64,000 nucleotides of DNA, taken from positions 342,577-406,576 of the forward strand of contig BLAL01000002.1 of assembly GCA_015698045.1 (NCBI GenBank). Reading direction: 5' to 3'. Each line of letters opens with the position of its first letter. The stretch's first letter is position 1. The notes below the pieces were generated by a model. That model saw only the letters and a program-made list of their open reading frames with translations. It did not search any database and was not told the origin of the DNA. The translations under genes and the position numbers were made by a program. This document shows, piece after piece, positions 11,880 through 23,244 of the stretch. The stretch is from Rhizophagus clarus (Eukaryota > Glomeromycota > Glomeromycetes > Glomerales > Glomeraceae).

Positions 11880-14800
11880 TCAGTTAGCCATAATCTTAGA
11901 CAGTCGTATATGATCTCTTCTTCTTGTACTTCTTTATACCATCGTAATAAAGCAAGATTTACTGGCTCTTTTAAACCTTTTGCAGAAAATTCTAATAATA
12001 AAAGTGCCTAAATTTAATTCAGTTAATAATATGTCGTCATGACAAAAATCTTAATAAAAAATTTTAAGCATATCATACCTTTCCATACCACGCAGTTTCT
12101 TCAAAAGAGACTACTACATCACTGAATTATTCATTACCATAAAAGGTTCCTGCTGTTCAGATAATATCAGTTGATTCAACAGCTACACTAGAATATATTT
12201 TAAAATACCCAGATTCATAATCATATTCTAACTCATTTTCTGTCAAAAACTCTTCAAAACCTGCATGAAGATTATACACCCTTCTTTATACAGATGATGG
12301 ATATCAGTGTCTTGTTTTATTTTAGAAACTGTTGTTTCAATTTCAGTAAATTTGAACTCCCATAAAAGATTTTAAAATTCACTAGATTTCCTTATCGTAG
12401 GTTTTTTTTGTTTCAAGGTTAAATATTGACATCGCACCTATCGTATCAAATTTAAATTAATCAATTAAAATAGATTATGACAAAACAGATCATATAATAT
12501 TACCGTAATTAACATTTGTAAAACATAATTTCTTTTATTTGTCATTCGATATGAAGTTTTAACGCTCTTCTTATGTAAAGTTTCATATGTTTCTGTTGAC
12601 ATCCCATTCATCAAACCATAAAGTCAAATTGGCAGAATTACATGATAACGAAGCACATGAATACAGGTCGAAATTAGTTAAATAGGGTATCAATAGGGTA
12701 TCAATAGGTTATCAATCGGCTATCAATAGGCTACCTTATTGGTAACCTATTGAACTTGCGCCATAATCTGTCACCAATCAGGCAGGCTGATTGATAACCT
12801 ATTGATACCCTATTGATACCCTATTTAATAAAAATACCAATAGAATACTAATAAGTTATCAATAAGTTATCAATCGGCTATCAATTAGCCTGCCCGATTG
12901 GTGACGGATTATGGCGCAAGTTCAATAGGCTACCAATAGGGTAGCTTATTGATAGCCGATTGATAACCTATTGATACTCTATTGATACCCTATTTAACTA
13001 ATTTCGACCTGTAGAAGTTTAGGTATTTTACAGCAACTTGAGAATATTTGGCAAATATTATTATAAATTCTTGACAGAATTCAGTTATTAACGTCTAGTA
13101 ATAGTAGTAATAAATTTTTAAAAAAAATTAAATACTAATTAAAGATTTGGTTTAGAATTAATAATCGATATTTACCTCTAATTCTGTTAACTTGATATCT
13201 GTAAATGACTTCTGACGTAACTTCATATATATTACCAAATATTTATGAAAAATGTTACATAGTCTCTTACATGGTATTCCACTTTCTTTATAATCATCGT
13301 ATAAATTATCTATAACGAAAATAATCACTTTCATTATATTACGATAATTATTAGCAGTAAATTTAAATATATTTTTCAATCTGTTTTTTAATATTATTAA
13401 GCCTGGATATCGTGAGATTGCGCACAATCTGTGGTTCATATCTTTTACTGCTTTATTGCTGACCTTTTGGTATAACAATTCATGAGTAAATTCTATGAGA
13501 TACTTTGTTATTTCAAGGTCAAGTAAATGTATACGATCTGGAGCAGTCGCCTTATAAATATTAAAATCGTCAAAATTCCAAAAATAATTAAACTCCTTAT
13601 GAATTGAAAATTCACTTGCTTGATTCTCACTAATAGCTAGTTTCATCTTTTCTGGAGTTCGTAAATTAATATGAGATAATGCCATGTTATTAAGATCTTT
13701 GTTATTTATCAAGCAATAATAACATGGTCGTTTAGAAGTTGATGGAAGATATGTTGTGATAAATGCTCCTGCTTTCGCCATATCAGCAAGGATAACTGAT
13801 AATTTTGGTGTAAATGGATGTATTTTATTTTGAACAACTAAATACATGTCATTTTAATTCATTATCAGCGATAATAATATTTAGAGACATCTCTGAAAAA
13901 TGAGTCTCTGTAATCTTCAGAAAAATTCAGAATTCCTTGTAGTATTATCTTTTGCTTTCAATTTTGGTAAATAACTAACAAGTACTTTAGTGTTAAGTTA
14001 TTTCGCTGCCAATTTGATATATTTCTGAGTAAAATATATATAGGATGTTCAGAAGTTTTGCCCAGATGATCACAAATTGTGGAATCAATGTAGATTATTA
14101 TTGATAATAATTTGTTATTGACAGGAATTTTATTTTCTGTAATATACTACCAATTACTTTCGAATTGTTCACCATAAGTCTTAATCAATGTATTGTGATT
14201 TTTATACTTAAAAACAAATTCTTCATTCATTTCAGATTGAAAAAGCAGAACTTTAATTTCATGAATTATCGATTGATAATAAAAAGAATAATCTTTATCC
14301 TGGAATTTCGTGATAAGGACTTTTTTGAATTTCATATAAGAAAATTCGTTAACATCAAGAAATCTACGACCTTCCTTAATATTTATTGGTAATAGGTTTT
14401 TTTCGGCCTCTTGTCTACTTTTATTGATTAACTTAATTATCCTATCACCGCAAGAATTAGATAATTAATATTCCATAACAATTTTTATGAATTCACAATA
14501 AATGTTATTTGGCTATTCAGTATTAGGTGGATGTGTTTTGTCTCTTATTGTATCATCTAGTGTGGTCCCACAAAATCTTCAGCATCGATAGATAACAAGT
14601 ATATTAAGTCAACTTCATTATCCTCATTATTATCGTCATCAAATTCCCCACTTTCCTCATCTGACTCTTCAGAAATTTATAAATTTTCATGAGATTCTAC
14701 GAGTTGTTCTAATATTATTTTTGATTCAAATTTGTCATCTTTCATTGAAAGATCCGTTATCATCCCAGAGACTGGGTTTTTCATGATATGGCACTTTTGA

Positions 14801-14968
14801 TACTTCTTTATCATCATCATCTCAGAGATCAGGTTCTTTGTGTAGCATGTTTGATTAAAAGGCTACTTCTTCATCTTCGTCAATATATTGATACTTATCT
14901 GAAATATGTCATTTTAATGCATAAGTTGACGAAAAAGTACATGAACAATATGAACATTTATAGGTCAT
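11880..14968 (-). pseudogene. Plavaka-type (CACTA-like) transposase, degraded
   Basis: The best piece is the 229-codon open stretch 13847-13158. It contains KATAPDRIHLLDLEITKYLI, then HRLCAISRYPGL and FTANNYRNIMKVIIFVIDNL, which match the Plavaka core order (PDxLHxL, DxRxxxxPxxPGL, WTxxxxKxMMKV). A Cys pair CYYCLINN precedes it. The probable start is at 14968, where MTYKCSYCSCTFSSTYALK begins a C2H2 finger but meets a stop in place of an expected residue. Many stops and frame changes follow, so it is dead. C-terminal remains (LLEFSAKGLKEPVNLALLRW) are readable near 11995-11890. A 350-bp inverted-repeat element (12663-13012) sits inside. Family assignment is from recalled motifs. Confidence 0.75.
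12663..13012. mobile_element. 350-bp MITE inserted in the Plavaka relic
   Basis: Ends are perfect inverted repeats beginning ACAGGTCGAAATTAG. The interior is a long palindrome made of GGTATCAATAGG / CCTATTGATACC words and two copies of ATGGCGCAAGTTCAATAGG in opposite orientation. The flanks are consistent with a TA duplication if the element starts at CAGG. A close relative lies at 36618-36977 inside another transposase relic. There is no coding capacity, so it must be mobilised in trans. Confidence 0.85.
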
Positions 14969-15369
14969 TTTGAGTGATTTTAGTGATAGTGAACAGAACC
15001 AAATTTTATGAAAGTGAATTTGTTGCCTGAACAAAACTAGTAAAAATGGAATTTATTGTCTGAACAAAACCAAAAAATGATGTAATATATATATTTCATT
15101 ATTTCAGCTTTACTAGTAGTAAACAACGATCAGTTTTACTAGTAAACAATACAGATATTTTTAGATTTTTTTTAATTGTATTGTTGATCTATTTAATTTT
15201 TGAGTACAACAATTAAATATGCATCATTATATCTCGATTAATTGTATTATTTTGTATTGTTAAATTTTCAAATAATTTATTTAATTTTGAGTAATTGAAA
15301 GAGATCAATACCATTTACTACTATGATTGGATATCTTCAGTTAACTAATGTGCATTGTTACCATATCCC

Positions 15370-15640
15370 TCGAATTTATTTACAAATAATTAATATGCAT
15401 CGTTATCCTTCGAATTTATTTACAATTAACTAATATACATTGTTATCCCTCGAATTTATTTAATTTTAGAGTACAATTAACTAATATGCATCATTATTCC
15501 TTGTTTAATCCATTTAATTTTGAGTACAATTAACTAATATGCGTCATTATCTCTTGTTTAATCCATTTAATTTTGAGTACAATTAACTAATATGCATCGT
15601 TATAATATATTAATTATGCATTACAATTAATAACGCGTTG
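15370..15640. repeat. Tandem repeats of about 45-60 bp (ACAATTAACTAATATGCATCG units)
   Basis: Five to six imperfect copies contain CAATTAACTAATATGCATC, TTATC and TTTATTTAATTTTGAGTA. They lie between the Plavaka relic and the gene-like region at 15999. No coding signal is seen. They could be subterminal repeats of the nested element. Confidence 0.6.
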
Positions 15641-15789
15641 CTATAATAATTTAATTAGTATGCATTATAATTATTTTCACGTTACATTGAGTTTTACTGA
15701 TCTAAATAGTTTATCAAACTTTAGAAAAGTTTATATATAGGATACTTTTCCAACCTTTTTTTAAACTTTTTTTATCTCTGATTTTATAT

Positions 15790-15895
15790 TCAAATCTTCT
15801 TTAATTCTTTTTCGTCTGCTTCTTCTTCAATCCTTTTTCGTCTGCTTCTTCTTCAATCCTTTTTCGTCTGCTTCTTCTTCAATCCTTTTTCATTC
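15790..15895 (+). repeat. 26-bp pyrimidine-rich tandem repeat in a 5' leader
   Basis: Four copies of TCCTTTTTCGTCTGCTTCTTCTTCAA-like sequence (last copy diverged) lie about 100 bp before the ATG at 15999. A T/C-rich leader is common before fungal start codons, but the exact tandem repetition is unusual. Confidence 0.7.
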
Positions 15896-15998
15896 GCTCC
15901 TTTTTCCACTTTATACTAAATTTTTCTTCGCTCTTCTTTAGTTTAACCATTTATATCTTTCTTTTTTTACTAATTTGTTTCAAACCTTTTTTAAAAAA

Positions 15999-17800
15999 AT
16001 GCCAAAAAAACGAAAATATTCCACTAAAGCTAACAAAAATAAACAGTCTCAGGAATCAAATAATGAATATAATAATGAACAAGAAGGCCCAAGAAAAATC
16101 GTAAAGTGGAAAGATACTTCGCAAGCTAAAGAGCCTGCTAAAGAATCAGATACTATTAGTTCACAAGCTAAAGAGACAGCCAAAGAATCAGATACTAGTA
16201 ACCAGGGATCAGATAGTGAGTGATCAAGAAGAAATGGAAGTAGTAGCAGAATCTTCACAAACTACACCACTAGCAGAAGGTAATGATCCATATATATTTA
16301 TTATGATTTATTAGATATTATGTTAATAAACCTTTCATAATCAATCATTTATTTTTTAGATAACAATCGAAGGATAAAGGAATATATTTCTAAACAACTC
16401 AAAACATATGGCAGACAATTAAAGCAAAGTAAGTGATAATTTCTAGACTCAAAAATTGTCAATATTTCATTTCAGTTTACATCTATTACACCTAATACAA
16501 TTTACTGGGTTAATACATTAATGTCAGCTGGTGATGAAATGCTTGTACCAGAAATAAATAGAGAAAATATATGGCGCAGTTGGCTGACCATGCTAGCTGT
16601 TGAGCATGGAAGAAGCTCGTCAACTACAACTGCAGAAGAAATACTGGAGATTAATGTTCAACCTCTTAAAAGCAAAAAAAGTTGCAAGGATATACTTATA
16701 AAACAAGGTAGGCAAATACAAGCTCTATATGAATTACATAAAGAGACGCTCGAGAAAGTCAGATGGATTCAGAACCAGATTAAGTTGCAAAATGAGAAAA
16801 AAAAAATTGACCCAAGCGAAAAGGTCATCAATGTAAGTTTCTAATGAAAACCTGATGCTATTCTCTCTTATACCATCTGTCACCAAATCACAATATAATT
16901 GCAATTATTTATTGTTACACACTAATATAAGAAGGTTATAACTCAGTGTACAATAAATCCTTTCTGAACAATATGTGGCTTACCTTTGAAAATTTTAAGT
17001 TGGAGCTCGAAAATTGGCTAAATCAACATCATCCTGATTATCTTCGCAAAGTAGGCTATAGAGAGTGGACAAACACATTTTCAGGACGTCATCATTCTAT
17101 GGTGATTATCATTAATAATCGTAATTATAACTGTTGTGTTTAATTTAAATTTTTCAATTATCATTATGGATTTTTTATTTTCTTTTATAGCTTATGCAAA
17201 AAATGAAAAATATGAAAAAAATACACATTGCAGCAGTGAAAAACGCTATTTTTAAAGAATTCAGTCTACAATCAATAAGTGGTAATAAACAAAAAAGTTT
17301 GCAAAATATAATAAGCTGGAAAAATTTACCACAAGTTAAAGAATGCTATAATAAGTTATATGATAATAATGATAATGTAATCGAAAATATAACAAAACTC
17401 GCATTTTCTGCAATATCTGATACTAACGAGTCATTTTAGAATATCTATATTTATACATCAGTGATATGTGATATAGTATTAAATCCTAGCTATCCTGACA
17501 TAGAGTGCAGGAAAAAACCTCTAGAACAACGATATCAGAAATTTAAGGTATGTGGCTGTTATTTAAACCAATTTATATAATTTAAAATCTATTCAGTTAG
17601 ATAAAATTTAAATTAATACTTTATTAAGATTTATTCAAAAAAAAGAAGGTTTTACTATACATGACGTACAGAAGATATTGAGGGAAGAAGTTTTGAAAAT
17701 CCTGAAAACAGGCTCTTTTGAAGAGGAGAAGGAAACAGATGTAATTCTTAGAGGTGATGATAAATTAATGACATTGCATAACAACTTGTTTTATGATGAT
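15999..17800 (+). pseudogene. Unrecognised multi-exon gene-like region, probably broken
   Basis: The start ATG at 15999 gives a basic N-terminus (MPKKRKYSTKANKNKQ) and then two copies of QAKE(P/T)AKESDT. After SDSE the frame stops, yet one base further on it continues as DQEEMEVVAESSQTTPLAE, which implies a frameshift. Later exon-like blocks are 16358-16430 (DNNRRIKEYISKQLKTYGRQ), about 16470-16831 (ending SEKVIN before GTAAGT), 16946-17098 (WLTFENFKLELENWLNQHH) and 17191-17550. The last has an in-frame TAG where NESF-NIYIYTS suggests TGG. It is Lys/Glu-rich with probable coiled coil near IQALYELHKETLEKVRWI. No family recognised. It sits in the block nested in TIR copy A, so it may be an accessory gene of that mobile element. 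Confidence 0.4.
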
Positions 17801-18119
17801 TAGCAATTATTCATAGGTTGAAAAGTGATGTTTTATTTTAAGGTAGCATACTAATATTTTATAATTAATTATAATTATTATCATTATGAATTTTATTATG
17901 AATTTTATTATTACAAATAAATAAATAAATTTACGTTAGTAATCATAATGAATATTTTCAATATTTATCATTTGAATTTTCTTGATTTTTATCATATGAA
18001 ATTTTCTCGACTTTTATCATTTAGACTTAATTCTGATAAGTAATCATCTTTTCTATATCAATACTACTTGACGAGTCCAATTATTATCAATAGATATCAT
18101 GTGACCTTTCCATCAATAT
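17801..18119. other. AT-rich right edge of the nested block
   Basis: No gene is seen. Words of the type TTATCAT(T/A)TGAA and ATGAATTTTATTATGAATTTT repeat. The boundary with the TIR terminal region lies near 18120, but no clean target duplication could be picked out. Confidence 0.35.
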
Positions 18120-18432
18120 ATATCCCCTAAAAAAATTTCCTGATATTAACAGTATCTGATAAGTGTCTAATATTTATTATAGTAATATCAGGTACCCAAT
18201 AAATCTATGATATATAATTGATATATGACTGATATTTAACTACCTGATATGTATGAGATATGTATGAGATATGTATACTATGTGTCACTATTTTTCTGCA
18301 ACTGATGGGTACATATCAGATACCTGATATGTATGAGATTATTAAATATCATACACATATCTCACATATATTCATATATTTCACACATATTAGGTATCTG
18401 ATATGTACCTGATAGTATCGATTTTGACTAGT
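18120..18432 (-). repeat. Terminal region of TIR copy A with palindromic ATATCAGGTACC words
   Basis: At least six palindrome-like words related to ATATCAGGTACCTGATAT occur, ending in GATTTTGACTAGT. The arrangement matches 37898-38200 in reverse complement. Such clusters could be transposase-binding sites; that is inference. Confidence 0.65.
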
Positions 18433-20855
18433 GATATTAGTTTTATGATTTACTAAACCAATTTACCAATCAATTAATTGGTAATTTACAAGTTAAGTAA
18501 TAAAAATAATAATAAAATTTTATGGAAATTTATTATTTAAAAACTGTATTTTTAAATATATAATTATTTATAAATTTTGCCAATCAAATATCTAAAAACT
18601 ATCATTTTATTTTAATAAAATAGTTTCTCACAATTTTTTCATCAATTTTATAATAAATACTATAATATAATTTTGAAAAAAAGTTTAATTTCTAAGAGAT
18701 CTAAGATTCAAAAATTAATAATTTAGTTTTTATCATACCATTCCAGTAAGAAAATTATATACTGAAAATATACTGAAAACACATTGAATTTTAAGGATAT
18801 ATTAAAGTTTAATAAATGTATTATTTAAGAATAATTTTAGTATACTTTTTGTAATATAATTACATACATAATTAATACTGAAAATATGTTCAAATATAAT
18901 TTTTTTGATATGAAAATAACTTATAAAATATTCTTAAAATTTGCCTGTTTAAGTATATTTCAAGTGTAAATATTATATATTTATTTTATTATTAATTTCT
19001 ATTTTAATTTAAGATAATAAATAGATATAAAAAGTAAAATTTACTTTATATTATCAGTATATTAAAAATGCATTTTCAGTATATTAAAAATATGATATAA
19101 TTATACTTTACATATATTTTAATAATTTTTTTTTTTTTATTATTATTATTATCAACATGATGGGTCATGCTTGATAATACAAATATTAAGAAATACATTA
19201 AAATCTACATAAATATAGACTATCAATAAAATATTTCTCTATTAACTATATTATCTATGCTACTACTTCTAAAGGAATACAGCCGACTAGTCACCATGAG
19301 TCAATGGTGACATAAGTCATGAAAAACTTAAAAATTTGATCAATGACTACCCATATTGAAATACCTGTCTATCTATACCTTATACAAGTATAGCTTAAAA
19401 ATTATATAGCAAATACATAGCATTCTTCTTATCTTTAATAAAAGCCTATGTATTGAACAAAGTCTTTAAACTTAAAAAAAAATTAATTTTAAAAAAACTG
19501 AATTGATAATTATATAGAAGTTTAATTATATAAATTTTTAATTGCTTTGCAAGTTTACTTAAAATATAAAAAATAATTTTAAATGTTATTGACTTTTTTT
19601 TTATTATTATTTTATTATTAATTAAATTATTTAATATATTTAATTCTAAACAGTATTAAATGATTAGTATACATGGTGGATGATAAGACCGGTCTCTGAC
19701 TGGGAATACTCATAGCTAATCAGAAGTGGTTATAATTTGTAATCCTCTCTTGATTTAATAAATGATGTTACGGTTTCAACACCAAAAAAAAAAAAAAAAA
19801 AAATGATTAGTATACAAAATATTCTATTTGAAATAAAAGTGTGTTTTAAGTACCTTTCTTATAAATGTGTAGTAAGATTTAAATTTACTTAAATTTTATT
19901 ATATAAAAAATTAAATTATATCAGTACTTATATATTTGTATATTTGTATATAAATTATAAATTATAAATATAATACAAAAATATAAAATAAAGTGAAAAT
20001 TCATTTTCTGAAATCAAATATGTAATTTTTTTTTTTAATTTAAATAAATTTAAATTTTTATTATATTTAAAAGTTTGTGTCTTTAATCCAATTATTTATT
20101 AATAACCGATTAAATTTTTACTTTTAAAATTTAAAAAATACGAGTGATTGATTTAAAGCAAACATAATAAAAAAAAAGAAAAATGCATAAATTTAAAAAA
20201 GAAAATACTGCAAAATTTCGGGTTAATGCTTTTGTTAAAATAAATTTCGGGTACCACTATATCTATAACTCGAATTTTTATCTTTAATAAATTAGAAGGA
20301 CATGAGAAATGTAAATGCAACTTAGTTGAGATCAGTTAGAGATAAAGAAAGCCAAAAGTAAAATGCGCAGTAAAAATCAAACGTACAGTACATTCATTAT
20401 TATTTAGTTTAAAAATAATTATCTATCTATAAATTCTTATTTTTGGTAATAATTTTTCTGATAACAAGGACTTTTATACTGTGTAAAGCATCTGCGGATA
20501 ATCTACCGATTATCTGTTTAATTTAATTCTGCTTCTGCATAAAAAAAATTCATACATCAGGGAAACAAAGGAAATTTTTTTAGATTACAGACAAGACAGG
20601 GGTGAATACTGGAATAGGACAGGTAACTATAGAAAAATTGAGAATTAAACAGTTTTTATTGTTTCCGAAAATTTAAAAGTCAAAGAATTGTGCATGAGAT
20701 GCGTTGAACGCCTTTTAGAACTCGTACTTTATTATACAAAATTAATATCCCAAAGTCATGGGTCAACTAATCTTCAAAAAGATTTACAAATTTAGATATC
20801 TTTTAGGAAGAGTGGTGGCGTGATTATAGGCCACCAATTTCTTAATCTAGCATGA
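18433..20855. other. AT-rich intergenic DNA
   Basis: I see no gene. It contains poly(A)/poly(T) runs, a (TTA)n tract at about 19130-19155 and one clear retroposed insertion (19674-19800, listed separately). Between 20480 and 20855 base composition becomes slightly more GC-rich, consistent with the promoter of the gene at 21097. Confidence 0.5.
19674..19800 (+). mobile_element. Short retroposed insertion with poly(A) tail and 16-bp target duplication
   Basis: The 16-mer AAATGATTAGTATACA occurs at 19658-19673 and again at 19801-19816, exactly flanking 127 bp that end in a run of A. This is the signature of target-primed reverse transcription. The inserted sequence (GGTCTCTGACTGGGAATACT and on) is probably the truncated 3' end of a LINE, or a SINE. 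The perfect duplication implies a recent event. Confidence 0.88.
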
Positions 20856-21096
20856 TTGAAACTTTCTTGGTTTGACATAAATTCCCTAATTTTAAAAACT
20901 TTCACGATATTTTCACGGTCTTATTGCTATACTTTATATTGTCCCGCAAATCTCTCAAATTCTTTGCAGTTCCCTCCCCTTTCCCCACTTTATTATACAA
21001 AATTCTCCCCACAAACCCCAATTTTGCAGTGCTCTTTGATTTTATCTTTAAATTCCCCTTTTTTTAATTCTTCCCATATTTTTTTTTTTCAGTCTT

Positions 21097-22251
21097 ATGT
21101 CTCCAATTTTTGATAATCCTTTTAAAAATCCGTCTTCAAAGTATCTTATGCCCCTCATGCGATTCTTAAACTTACCAACAAAAACTACTACTACTTCACT
21201 TTCTTCAGCGACGGGAAATGGAAAAACACCTACTAAAACGATCGATTGTATCTATGCCAAGATACTTGTAAAACTTACTCAGGAATTTGGTGACGACTTA
21301 CTTGGGTTATTTGCCTACGGCTCCAGAATTTACGGGAATGCTTGTCCACACAGGTATTGTAAAAAATTTTTTTTATATTTATTTCTTGATTACCTTCAAT
21401 TTTACTCCTTTTATAATTCATATTCTAATACCAATTATCGGTTTTTTTCTTTGACCCTCTACTCATATATTATAGTGACGTAGATGTAGACGTTTTTATT
21501 AAGTCCCAAAGAAAATGTCGACGGAATATCTTTATCGACGGATTGGAGGTAATTGTGAATAATACATATGTCTATAAATACCTTTCTTATTTTATCTATC
21601 TTACGTTATTTATTTGAACGATAAATTTTAATTCATTACATCTATTTGATTAAAAAGGTTGAAATGTTTATTCACCCACCAGAACATGTTTTTCACATCT
21701 TGACATATGATTCATCCGGTATTATTTTGCGATGTTATACATTTGGCCGTATTATTTATGACCCAAACAATATAATTCCACAGTTACAAAAATTGGCTAA
21801 ACTTCGCTGGGAGGCAGGTCCACCAGCACTTGAACCAAAGGACAATTGGCGACCACGTTATGAAATCGCTGATTTATTACGTGATTTGGAAGATAGTGAC
21901 TTTGTGCGTGATGAAGCTACAGCACATTTTCTATTGGTAAAATTAGTAGAACGACTGGCGCGCATTCAAGAACGTTTACGTCGTCGTTGGCCTGAAAAAT
22001 TGAAACGTTGTATTGAAGGTTGGGAAAGTTGGGATTCATTTGGAGGAAGATTGGCTAAGCGTGCACTGAATTCTAATTTAAAATGGGCTGAAAGATTAAG
22101 ATGCGCGAGAGATTTAGCAAAATATGTTCTTGAACCAATTGGGGGTGTCATGCCTATTGAATGGAAAATGGATTGGGAGGAAATACCTCCTGCGGAAGAA
22201 TCATTTAGAAAATTAATAATACCAAAAATAGAAGTTTTCATATCTTCATAA
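21097..22251 (+). CDS. Nucleotidyltransferase-fold domain protein, 307 aa
   Basis: Three exons, 21097-21353, 21476-21548 and 21658-22251, join in frame for 307 residues. The first junction falls inside the key motif: LFAYGSRIYG, then SDVDVDVF. This gives the GSxxxG and DxDxD pattern of the DNA polymerase beta-like nucleotidyltransferase superfamily, whose two acidic residues bind Mg2+. The rest (residues about 150-307) is alpha-helical and charged, like the helical partner domain of MNT/HEPN-type proteins, though I cannot name the subfamily. The substrate is unknown: it could be a nucleotide, an antibiotic-like small molecule, an RNA or a protein. The leader at 20935-21090 is strongly T/C-rich. 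No disruptions. The ATG at 21097 is the first in frame after the leader; a start at the next Met (residue 18, MPLMRFLN) is possible. Confidence 0.85.
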
Positions 22252-23244
22252 AATAACAAAGGGAGAGATGTGGGGCATGTACAGCAAAGTTATACAAATT
22301 TTAATTTTTGGCATCTGCTATTTACACGGAATTGATTTCTTTGTATCTTATTATTATTATTTATTTTCTTTCTCTCTCAATATAGACAAATAATTTTATT
22401 TATTAATTAATATATTTTATTTCTTCATTTTCTCACTTCCTTCCCACATTTTTCTTATTCAATACTCCACGCCAAAGCTAAAGTTGCATAGAACAATATA
22501 TATATGTATGTATGTATATTTATTTGTATAGAATACAATTGATTTTTTTTATGCTGCATAATTAATAAAATTATGTTAAAATTTGAAACGAATTTTTTAA
22601 AAAATTATTAACAACGAAACTAGAGGAGTGAAAGGGAAATAATTTTACTAAACCAAATTTAGTATGATTAAAATGATCTCATGAGATTTATATTGTTACC
22701 AATTTTATAAACTAATCGTCAATACGTAACCCCCGCACTTTCTTTCCGGTATAGATATAGAATTTTGATTTAAACTACTGTATATTTATAGCTTGAATAA
22801 ATTCATAAACGAATAAATAATGCACGACCGCTTACAAAGCTAAAAAAAATTACAATAACTTTTTATTATAAATATTATTATTATAACGACGCTTTATTTG
22901 GTAAAATTGAATATAATGGTTTATAAAACATCATTGTAAATTATATATAAAAAATGTACTCTGTAGATTAAAATTTAGTATCACAAAATGCAACTTCATG
23001 GATCTCGTTTTTTATTTTAAAAACATTTGAAATTCATGAATTTATTATAAATTTTTATTTTATTAACTGTATAAATGTATGATGAAAAAATTTGTCACGA
23101 CAATTATAAAGATATTTGAATAAAGCAACCTATTAGATAGTATAAGCTATATAAATCTAAGAATAGTATTCACATTTTATTAATATAAAGTATAATAGCT
23201 AAAGTTTAAATCAATAATATTAAAAATACTATAAGATTGATTAA
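22252..23244. other. Intergenic region between two convergent genes
   Basis: This holds the 3' flanks of the nucleotidyltransferase gene (+) and WRAP73 (-). A (TATG)n/(TATA)n tract lies at about 22498-22520. No further gene is seen. Confidence 0.5.

Larger units (their letters stand above)
5982..18432 (-). mobile_element. TIR element (copy A) with cassette array, itself interrupted by a nested block
   Basis: Terminal inverted repeats are ACTGGTCAAAATCAATTCTA at 5982 and, read on the other strand, ACTAGTCAAAATCGATACTA ending at 18432; both run inward into clusters of palindromic ATATCAGGTACCTGATAT-like words. The 5982-8130 end is the reverse complement of 44330-45492, and 10460-11215 plus 18120-18432 together match the reverse complement of 37898-39400. 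So this is the same family as the 37898-45492 copy, in opposite orientation. A foreign block of about 6.9 kb (roughly 11216-18120) sits inside one terminal region. An AT-type duplication at the ends is possible but not certain. No transposase that clearly belongs to the family was found. Confidence 0.65.
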
